Shown piece after piece: positions 57,812-64,000 of a DNA stretch of 64,000 nt. The stretch spans positions 3,100,001-3,164,000 of the forward strand of contig OW818662.1 in NCBI GenBank assembly GCA_942492915.1. Direction: 5' to 3'. The notes under the pieces are model-generated. The model had not been told where the DNA came from, did no database searches, and saw only the letters and a program-made list of their open reading frames with translations. Numbering within the stretch: position 1 is the first letter of the stretch; the number at the start of each line of letters is the position of its first letter. Both the position numbers and the translations under genes were made by a program. Source of the DNA: Turneriella sp942492915. GTDB taxonomy: Bacteria > Spirochaetota > Leptospiria > Turneriellales > Turneriellaceae.

Positions 57812-58118
57812 AGGGCTAATCTACACAAAGGCGAACAGGCCGTCAATATAAAATGACATTTGTGTCATTAGTTATGCTTAAGTCACTGCGCCGAGATTCG
57901 CGAATCATCAAAAAACCGAAGATTTGAATTTAGCCGATCAGAGGGGTCAACTCGATTCTGTTCTGCATAGTTTCTGGCTCAGGAAGAGACTTTTTCCGTC
58001 TCTGTCGTTTCTTATTGACGGGCCAAGGAAATACAATTGCGTTTTTTCCGGTGACTGATCAGGGGCTCAGAGAACTCGCGGGCAGAACTTTGCTGAAAGT
58101 ATTGGTATTGGTGGCAAT
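57812..58118. other. Divergent intergenic region between the SDR and histidine kinase genes
   Basis: 307 bp without an ORF of interest. It contains the TGACA palindrome (57852-57869) near the SDR start and an AGAGAC/GTCTCT hairpin with a 7-nt loop (57981-57999 region). A TTATTGACGGGCC stretch near 58012 offers a possible -35 but no well-spaced -10 is seen. The kinase ATG is preceded by GGTGG. Confidence 0.5.
57852..57869. promoter_or_regulatory. Palindromic operator AATGACA-N4-TGTCATT
   Basis: 7-bp perfect arms with a 4-base centre, about 40 bp before the SDR start and overlapping its probable promoter (TATATT lies just downstream on the minus strand). The arm spacing suits a TetR/FadR-like dimer; no regulator gene is adjacent. 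Confidence 0.5.
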
Positions 58119-61100
58119 ATGGGTTTAAGGGTTGATGCAGGCACCGCCGCTTTACTCACAGCAATAGGTTCTTTCGGCGCCGCGTATTGGTTGCTTTCAG
58201 CGCGTTTGGCGCACCGCCTTGTGGGTCTGGGTACTAAGGCATGGGGTATTTCGTTATTGCTGCAAGGTCTCGGCTGGGTTCTGCTGGGGCTGCGCCCGAA
58301 CTTTCCCGTCGAATATACCGCAATTCCCGGGACTCTGTTTATCATGATCGCGTCGGTACTGCAGTTGCGGGCCTTTGCGGCGCTCCGCGGCAAATCCTTT
58401 AAGCCAAAAACAACTTATGTATTGTTAGGACTAACGGCCGCCGTACATTTGTTCTTTGGCTATTTTCAGCCCAACGGTCCGGTGCGTGTTGTAGCCACTT
58501 CACTGTTCACTGCTGCGGTCGCGGGGCAAACGATTTCGGTGATCGTTCGCGGAAGGGTGCGTGTCGCCAGAAGTATCATTGCGTCGCTCACGGGTCTGTA
58601 TGGTTTGATCTTTGTCGTACTTGCTGCTCGTGCGATTATTTTCTGCGCCCGATTTTCAGAACCCAACTTCGAAGTTTATGGTGATTCGCCGGCGAACCAG
58701 ATCGGCTATGCGGTTTTTTTCCTGACGGCGTTCTTGCCATCGCTTGGGTTTTTCAGCCTCTGCAACGATTATTATGACCAGCAGCAGCAGAACCATGATG
58801 GCGAAATGGCAAAAATCTCCGGTGAGCTCATCGAGCGCTACCGCGTCGAAGACCAGCTGCTGCTCGGGCTTGCCGGGTTTGTCTATCGTTGCCGCAATGA
58901 TGCTGACTGGACTATTACATATATGAGCAGCGGGGCATACGAAATCACCGGCTACCCCGAAAGTGATTTTGTCGAGAGCTCGGTGCGATCGTTTGGCAGT
59001 ATCATGCACCCCGATGATGTCGACCGCGTCTGGAAATCATGCCAGGCAAATATCGCTGCGCGCAACAATTGTAGCAACGAATACCGCATCATAAGGCCAA
59101 GCGGCCAAGTTCGCTGGGTCTGGGATCAGGCCCATGGCGTCCATGATGCCGCTGGCGCATTGCAATACATTGAAGGTTTGATCACGGATGTCACCGAGCG
59201 CAAAGTGGCAGAAGAGCGCCTAAAAAACAGTGAAGCGCGTTACCGGGGTTTGGTTCATGCTATCCCCGAATATGTGATGGAGATCGATCGAAGTTTTAAC
59301 TTTGTTTACTTAAATAAAGTACAGCCAGGATTCACGCTCGAAGATTTTATCGGCAAGAGCATATGGAATGGCGTACCAGAAACTGACCAATCTGAATTAA
59401 GAAAGCGTTATGAGCAAATTCTTGCGACGGGTATTCCAGATTCGTGGGAGATGAGGGCAGTTGTCGCTCCCGACCAAATGGGTTGGTATCGGATTCACGC
59501 GAACCGGTTAGTCGCAGCAGATGGTAAAGTTTCGATTCTGAGTGTTGGCTCAGACATAACCGAACGCCGGCAGACAGAAGAGGCAGTGCGCGAAAATCAA
59601 GCAAGGCTTGAAATGGCTCTGATCGCCGGAAATCAGGGTGCCTGGTTGGTAGATTGGCAAAAGAAATCGAATAATGTAGATGACCGTTGGGCAGCCATGC
59701 TCGGGTATACGATAGAAGAAGTTGGCCAAAAACTCGACTTCTGGGAAAGCAGAGTGCACCCAGATGATCTCAAGCAGCTTTACGCCGCTTTTGAACGGCA
59801 TGAGCGCGGCGAAATCCCCATGATTGACGTGGAAGTTCGTGCGCGCACAAAAGGCGGAGAATGGAAATGGATCTCTGACCGCGCACAAATTCTAAAGCGA
59901 ACACCCACCGGCGAACCGTGGATCATGGCGGGTATCCATACTGATATCACCGAGCGTAAGCTGGCCGAAGAACTGGCCCGACAAACCGCCGTGCGTTTAG
60001 ACCTCGCCACAAGAGCCGCCAATGTGGCAGTTTGGGAGTATGATATAGTACACAATGAACTCATCTGGGATGATCAATCGTTTCGTCTGTATGGCATCAC
60101 CCGCGAAACTTTTTCAGGTGTATATGAGGCGTGGCGTTCGGGTCTGCATCCCGATGACATCGAAAGGGGAGACAAAGAAATTCAGCAGGCTATCAACGGC
60201 GAGAGAGAGTTTAACACAGAATTCAGAGTCGTCTGGCCCGATAAGTCTATCCATTATATTCGGGCATTGGCTACGGTAGTGCGAGATGCTGAGGGAAAAG
60301 CCCTGCGCATGATCGGCACCAACTGGGACATTACAACCGAGAAACTTCATGAAGCAGAATTGCTCGAAAAAGAGCTCATTCTTGAAGAACGCGTAGCCGA
60401 GCGGACCCGCGAGCTGACCGAAGTGAATACCGAACTCGAAGCTTTCAGCTATTCGGTGTCGCATGACCTGCGCGCACCCATCACGCGCATCGAGGGCTGG
60501 GTCAACGTGTTCGCTGCTGATTTGGGCAATCAGCTTTCAGAAAAAAACAACGAATACTTAGCGCGTATCAGGGTCGAAACAAAACGGATGACGCGTATGA
60601 TCAAGCACCTCATCGCAATGGCCAAAACTGCAACCATGGTAATGGAGAAGCAGAAAGTCAACATGACCGCGTTGGCACATCGTCTCATCGAAGAACTCAG
60701 TTTAGAATTTCCTGAGCTGAAAATATCGGCGAATGTCGCCGAGCACCTGCAGGTCACCGCTGACCCGACGTTGTTGGAAATGTTATTGCAAAACTTGCTT
60801 CACAATGCAGTAAAATTCAGCGCCAAAAAGGATATCGTTCGTATTGAATTCGGCCGCTCTATCTCAGAATCGACCTCAGCCTCGGCTGCAAACCGGGAGG
60901 TTTTCTTTGTCCGCGACAATGGCGCAGGCTTCAACACGGCCTACGCAGATAAATTATTCGCGCCGTTTCAACGCATGCACAGCGAGGCAGAGTTTACGGG
61001 CACGGGCATTGGCCTCGCTACGGTACGGCGCATTTTGAGCCGCCACGGCGGCAAAATCTGGGTTGAGTCGGCGCGCGACGCGGGCTCGACATTCTTTTTC

Positions 61101-61154
61101 ACTATCCCTCAGCCTGAAAATTACTCAGAGAATCAAGGCCCTGTAAGGCCGTAG
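58119..61154 (+). CDS. Membrane PAS-sensor histidine kinase
   Basis: 1011 residues. Seven hydrophobic helices (about 8-215) form the input region. Four PAS/PAC modules follow (about 245-365, 370-490, 495-620, 630-745), each ending in a PAC-type D-I/V-T-E/T-R/E motif. Then come a coiled-coil, HisKA with SHDLRAPI (phospho-His about 782) and HATPase with N-box NLLHNAVKF (about 892), RDNGAGFN and GTGIGLATVRRI. No receiver domain and no adjacent response regulator, so an orphan kinase. Closest in type to phytochrome-like/PAS kinases of environmental bacteria. Confidence 0.92.
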   Translation: MGLRVDAGTAALLTAIGSFGAAYWLLSARLAHRLVGLGTKAWGISLLLQGLGWVLLGLRPNFPVEYTAIPGTLFIMIASVLQLRAFAALRGKSFKPKTTYVLLGLTAAVHLFFGYFQPNGPVRVVATSLFTAAVAGQTISVIVRGRVRVARSIIASLTGLYGLIFVVLAARAIIFCARFSEPNFEVYGDSPANQIGYAVFFLTAFLPSLGFFSLCNDYYDQQQQNHDGEMAKISGELIERYRVEDQLLLGLAGFVYRCRNDADWTITYMSSGAYEITGYPESDFVESSVRSFGSIMHPDDVDRVWKSCQANIAARNNCSNEYRIIRPSGQVRWVWDQAHGVHDAAGALQYIEGLITDVTERKVAEERLKNSEARYRGLVHAIPEYVMEIDRSFNFVYLNKVQPGFTLEDFIGKSIWNGVPETDQSELRKRYEQILATGIPDSWEMRAVVAPDQMGWYRIHANRLVAADGKVSILSVGSDITERRQTEEAVRENQARLEMALIAGNQGAWLVDWQKKSNNVDDRWAAMLGYTIEEVGQKLDFWESRVHPDDLKQLYAAFERHERGEIPMIDVEVRARTKGGEWKWISDRAQILKRTPTGEPWIMAGIHTDITERKLAEELARQTAVRLDLATRAANVAVWEYDIVHNELIWDDQSFRLYGITRETFSGVYEAWRSGLHPDDIERGDKEIQQAINGEREFNTEFRVVWPDKSIHYIRALATVVRDAEGKALRMIGTNWDITTEKLHEAELLEKELILEERVAERTRELTEVNTELEAFSYSVSHDLRAPITRIEGWVNVFAADLGNQLSEKNNEYLARIRVETKRMTRMIKHLIAMAKTATMVMEKQKVNMTALAHRLIEELSLEFPELKISANVAEHLQVTADPTLLEMLLQNLLHNAVKFSAKKDIVRIEFGRSISESTSASAANREVFFVRDNGAGFNTAYADKLFAPFQRMHSEAEFTGTGIGLATVRRILSRHGGKIWVESARDAGSTFFFTIPQPENYSENQGPVRP

Positions 61155-61250
61155 CATTTATGACAGCGCTCAGCGCCTCAAACTCCACCAGCTCGGCAGT
61201 CGACTATCGCATCAGCTCATCCCTTTTCTCGCCTTAGGGGGCAATTAATA

Positions 61251-61295
61251 AAGCCCGTTGGCTCGCTTGACCTGCGTCAATGACACGGGCTTTTT
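61251..61295 (+). terminator. Rho-independent terminator of the histidine kinase gene
   Basis: AAGCCCGT (61251-61258) pairs with ACGGGCTT (61285-61292), followed by TTT. A second 5-bp hairpin (TTGAC-CTGC-GTCAA, 61267-61280) is nested in the loop. Confidence 0.8.
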
Positions 61296-61340
61296 CGTGA
61301 TATAGATTGATATCAAGAAAGTGACAGATTTGAGGAGCTC

Positions 61341-61985
61341 ATGAGGAACAAAAAGAAGTGGATTGCGATAGTTCTGGCCTTGGCTTTCGTGGCGTCAGTC
61401 TTTATCTTCCGCAAACTTTCATACCACCTGGGCGGATTTTTTCTGCATACGGGATACGTCATTCAGGATTGGGCTGAAGCTTTCCACCATGAAAAGAGCG
61501 ACCAAGACCAGGTGCATCCCAATGAAATATTCAAGACGATCATTGCCCAAAATACTCTGATGGCCAAAATCTGGAATGTGACGCCGGAGCTTAAAGACCG
61601 CAAACCGAAGGCATTATTGATTATGTGTATCGACCCGCGTCTCGATGATAATCGTATTCTCGGCGATTCGCGAGGTTATTATGATATCATCCGCATACCG
61701 GGGTCGGTCATAACCGCTGAAGTCGCCGAAGCCGTCGAGCTCGCGGTCGTCAAACATTCGGTGAATCTGGTGATGGTGGTGACGCATACCGACTGCGCCA
61801 TGGAAAAACTGGCCGCTTCAGATGCTGGGCGCCACCACTATCCTCTGCTTTCCGAAGGCATCAATAATCACTCGAAACGCCTGCAATCGCTGTCTCATCG
61901 CCCGCCTATTCTGGAGCGCCTGCAGAAACAGCAGGTGTGGGTGATTGAAAGGCGGCTCGATACCAGAACCGGCAAATTTCTGTGA
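61341..61985 (+). CDS. Membrane-anchored beta-carbonic-anhydrase-like protein
   Basis: 214 residues. N-terminal anchor (WIAIVLALAFVASVFIF, about 7-25). The beta-CA zinc-site motifs are MCIDPRLD (C-x-D-x-R, about 94) and VTHTDCAM (H-x2-C, about 150), with GDSRGYYDIIRIPGSV between them as in cytosolic enzymes. It would hydrate CO2 if active, on the side of the membrane where the C-terminus faces. The anchor and the short C-terminal part are unusual for the family, and Pro replaces the usual Ser in CxDSR. Shine-Dalgarno GAGGAG before ATG. Confidence 0.75.
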   Translation: MRNKKKWIAIVLALAFVASVFIFRKLSYHLGGFFLHTGYVIQDWAEAFHHEKSDQDQVHPNEIFKTIIAQNTLMAKIWNVTPELKDRKPKALLIMCIDPRLDDNRILGDSRGYYDIIRIPGSVITAEVAEAVELAVVKHSVNLVMVVTHTDCAMEKLAASDAGRHHYPLLSEGINNHSKRLQSLSHRPPILERLQKQQVWVIERRLDTRTGKFL

Positions 61986-62051
61986 GCGATTCTCGGGTGC
62001 GTTTTAGACACTTCTGGTTGTCAGCCTAACGAAGCGAAAAAACCAAGAATC

Positions 62052-62327
62052 ATGATTAGACAGATCGCAATTCTTTTGATAGTCGCGACCACATTCGCGC
62101 TGGCCCCAGGCTGCCGCACCACCGACAAGGCGATGGCGATCTGCGAAGAGAACAACCGCACGTGCCACCGGGGTTGCACCAATAACAATGCAAACTTTGA
62201 AAATTCCAAAACGGCGCACCAAATTATCAGCCAGTGTGACATTCGCTGCGATAGAAACTACCAGGCCTGCCTGAAGCGCCAGCAAGATAAGAATGTTCCG
62301 ATTATTGATGATAAGCCAGCCGATTGA
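62052..62327 (+). CDS. Small cysteine-rich lipoprotein
   Basis: 91 residues. Lipoprotein signal peptide MIRQIAILLIVATTFALAPGC. The mature part has six further Cys in spaced pairs (CEENNRTCHRGC, then CDIRCDRNYQAC), probably disulfide-bonded hairpins of helices. No family recognised. The opposite strand is also open over this stretch, but the signal sequence and Cys pattern favour the + strand. Confidence 0.7.
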   Translation: MIRQIAILLIVATTFALAPGCRTTDKAMAICEENNRTCHRGCTNNNANFENSKTAHQIISQCDIRCDRNYQACLKRQQDKNVPIIDDKPAD

Positions 62328-62359
62328 AATCACAAGTTATTAGACGGGCTCGGCCTGTG

Positions 62360-63214
62360 CTAAATCTTGTTGAACTCTGCCGGCGCCGGCGATTGAAACG
62401 TTAATGGCTTTTCGGTCACCGGGTGCGTGAACGCGAGCACGTGCGCGTGCAGGCCAAGACGGCCGAGTTTGTCACCTGTTGCTCCATATTTGCTGTCGCC
62501 AGCGACCGGGTGGCCGATATCTTGCATGTGCACGCGAATCTGGTTTTTGCGCCCTGTTTCGAGTTCGACTTCGAGCAGCGTGTGGTCTGAGCCGCGCTTG
62601 AGAACTTTGTATCGCGAAACCGCTTTTTGACCGCCCTTGGCTTCTTTAGACGAATAGCTGCGCAGCGAATCGGTGCCGTGCAGCCATGACTCAATGACAC
62701 CGCTGTCTTTTTCAACCACACCCTCGACCACAACAAGGTAGCTGCGCGTCTCGATGCTCTGCTGCCAGTTCTGCCGCAGGTGGCGCTGCAGGTCTTTGTC
62801 TTTAACGAACATCATGACGCCCGAGGTGTCACGGTCGAGTCGGTGAACGACAAGCACTTTTGTTTTAGGATTTCTTCTTTTGACGTAAGCGCTCACCAAT
62901 CCGTGCGCTGTGCGCTCTTTACCGAGGTCGGTCGAGACCGAAAGCAAACCTGCTTCTTTGTCGATCACAATCACTGCCTCATCTTCGTAGATGATCTTGA
63001 GACCGCGCAGTGCCGTTGGTTTGCCCTGAGCCTTTTTGCCGATGCCGACAAGCTGCCCTTCGACGAGCGGGAAATCAAATTTGGTCGTCATTTGGCCATC
63101 GACGGTGACTACCTTTTTCGCGAGCAGCGATTTAATGCCGGTGCGGCTTTTGCCATGCAGCGACTGCATGAGAAATTCCATCAGGGGGCCGGGCGTCTTG
63201 ACCGTGAACTGCAT
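62360..63214 (-). CDS. RluA-family pseudouridine synthase
   Basis: 284 residues. N-terminal S4-like RNA-binding region (FLMQSLHGKSRTGIKSLLAKKVVTVDGQ), then the catalytic HRLDRDTSG with the nucleophilic Asp (about 125), then LETGRKNQIRVHMQDIGHPVAGDSKYG. It isomerises uridine to pseudouridine in rRNA or tRNA; the exact target (RluC/RluD type) cannot be set. Starts directly after the stop of the exported hydrolase gene (TAAATG). Confidence 0.92.
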   Translation of the reverse strand: MQFTVKTPGPLMEFLMQSLHGKSRTGIKSLLAKKVVTVDGQMTTKFDFPLVEGQLVGIGKKAQGKPTALRGLKIIYEDEAVIVIDKEAGLLSVSTDLGKERTAHGLVSAYVKRRNPKTKVLVVHRLDRDTSGVMMFVKDKDLQRHLRQNWQQSIETRSYLVVVEGVVEKDSGVIESWLHGTDSLRSYSSKEAKGGQKAVSRYKVLKRGSDHTLLEVELETGRKNQIRVHMQDIGHPVAGDSKYGATGDKLGRLGLHAHVLAFTHPVTEKPLTFQSPAPAEFNKI

Positions 63215-64000
63215 TTATGCAGCCCGCACAAATTTGAGAATTTTCTGCCACGCCGCAGCGTCGAGGCGACTGCCTAAGTCGTTATGGTCTGCATGTGGCA
63301 CAGTGATCAGTTCTGCTGCGCGAAACAGGCTGACCAGCTCTTGTGCCATGCGGTACGGAATCACACTGTCGTCGGTACCGTGAACAATCAGCGTGGCTGC
63401 TTCAACCAGCGGAGCTTTGCTCTTGTTATCGAAAACATCCACCACAAGATGGCGAGCCAACGAAAAGAAGTGGTGCGCTGCCGTGTCGGGAGCTGAAGTG
63501 AAAGGCGCCATGAGAATTAATCTCTGCGCGAGTTTCTGCGCGGCCATTTCAGTGGCGACGCCGGTACCGAGCGAAAAGCCCCAGAGAATTGTGTCGGCCG
63601 CCGAATGCCCGTAGGCATCTCGCATAAGCTTGAGCAGCGCGGCGGTGTCTTGGTAGATATTCTTCTCGCTCACCGCATATTCGGCGGCAAAACCATAACC
63701 GGGGTATTCTGTCATCAGCACACTCAACCCTTCTCTGAGCAGCAGCTGAGCAATATCTTGCATCGAGCCCATCACCTCTCCGTTGCCGTGAAAGAGCACA
63801 ACAAGCTTCGGCCCGGCTTTCGCGTAATAGCCGTACGCGGTTCGTTGGGTTTTCGCAGTCACGATTTTGCCCCCTGGCAGCGTGGGCGTAAAACGGTAGT
63901 TCGGTGCGGGAAACAGCAGAGGCCTCGTGAGTGTACCGCGGAGCGAAAAGGCCATTGCAGATACGCCAAACAGAGCGATGGTCGTGACAATGAGTTTTCG
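63215..64000 (-). CDS. Exported alpha/beta hydrolase (5' end outside window)
   Basis: The frame is open to the right edge, and the codons before the internal Met at 63955 encode a signal-peptide core (KLIVTTIALFGVSAMA). The true start therefore lies beyond position 64000. Hydrolase motifs: LFHGNGEVMGSM (oxyanion region), TEYPGYG, nucleophile elbow WGFSLGTG, HGTDDSVIP (acid) and VPHADHNDL (catalytic His). It resembles the BEM46/ABHD-type serine hydrolases. Substrate unknown; probably periplasmic. Last codon adjoins the RluA-type gene. Confidence 0.85.
   Translation of the reverse strand, partial: RKLIVTTIALFGVSAMAFSLRGTLTRPLLFPAPNYRFTPTLPGGKIVTAKTQRTAYGYYAKAGPKLVVLFHGNGEVMGSMQDIAQLLLREGLSVLMTEYPGYGFAAEYAVSEKNIYQDTAALLKLMRDAYGHSAADTILWGFSLGTGVATEMAAQKLAQRLILMAPFTSAPDTAAHHFFSLARHLVVDVFDNKSKAPLVEAATLIVHGTDDSVIPYRMAQELVSLFRAAELITVPHADHNDLGSRLDAAAWQKILKFVRAA

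Noticed and set aside
62004..62333. Reverse ORF opposite the cysteine-rich lipoprotein
   Set aside because: The forward frame has a lipoprotein signal and ordered Cys spacing; the reverse product has neither a plausible start nor a family.

Overview
The window reads as a chromosomal segment of a Leptospirales spirochaete. The base composition is moderately GC-rich, roughly mid-50s % by eye, which would suit a Turneriella-like genome better than Leptospira itself. This is inferred from gene content, not from any search. The gene types are a flagellar hook-junction block (flgN-flgK-flgL-fliW-csrA), many proteins with two cyclic-nucleotide-binding domains, SpoIIE-type phosphatases, small lipoproteins with spirochaete-like lipoboxes, and several beta-barrel outer-membrane proteins. 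I saw no rRNA, tRNA, CRISPR array, insertion sequence, prophage or replication origin.

Layout. 0-8 kb: a dual cNMP-domain protein cut by the left edge, gyrB, an exported zinc phospholipase C-like protein, an SseB-like protein and dgt sharing a palindromic promoter, a small membrane protein, pdxA and a bactofilin. 8-12.5 kb: a beta-CASP metallo-beta-lactamase, a TerB-like protein, an acyl-CoA synthetase and small membrane or secreted proteins. 12.5-18.5 kb: flgN, flgK, flgL, fliW, csrA, then ruvA and a comF homologue on the same strand. 18.5-22.1 kb (minus strand): nuoC-purC-purS-purQ-rsgA, tightly packed. 22-30.5 kb: an outer-membrane protein, speD, a split mnmC (mnmD plus a separate FAD oxidoreductase), hslO, a large porin-like barrel, aqpZ, an EcsC-family protein and an EF-hand protein. 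30.5-37.7 kb: a STAS-like protein, DedA, a cyclic-nucleotide-gated potassium channel with a C-terminal FN3-like domain, a Kef-type antiporter, a GST and guaB. 37.7-41.5 kb: a MazEF-like toxin-antitoxin pair with a clear operator-promoter, followed at once by a SWIM/SNF2 helicase. 41.5-45.2 kb: two lipoproteins (CsgG-like and metallophosphoesterase), then a lower-GC patch with a fatty-acid hydroxylase, debris and a small cysteine-rich secreted protein. 45-51.7 kb: an amino-acid permease probably starting at CTG, a second dual cNMP protein and a membrane SpoIIE phosphatase. 51.7-58 kb: two overlapping barrel genes, a NIL-domain protein, a Yip1-like membrane protein, a polysaccharide deacetylase and an SDR fused to an extra domain. 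58-64 kb: a multi-PAS histidine kinase, a membrane-anchored beta-carbonic-anhydrase-like protein, a cysteine-rich lipoprotein, an RluA-type pseudouridine synthase and an exported alpha/beta hydrolase running off the right edge.

The most distinctive observations are: (1) a perfect 22-bp inverted repeat (4896-4944) that can be read as two interlocked, face-to-face promoters driving two leaderless divergent genes; (2) two genes, pdxA and the permease, with no ATG/GTG/TTG where conservation puts the start, the permease start sitting in a CTGA overlap; (3) a recurring GCCGATAAT-type -10 element in front of membrane, ion-transport and signalling genes; (4) several unusual domain combinations (channel-FN3, SDR plus a new C-terminal domain, a split MnmC, an antiporter with a degenerate nucleotide-binding motif).
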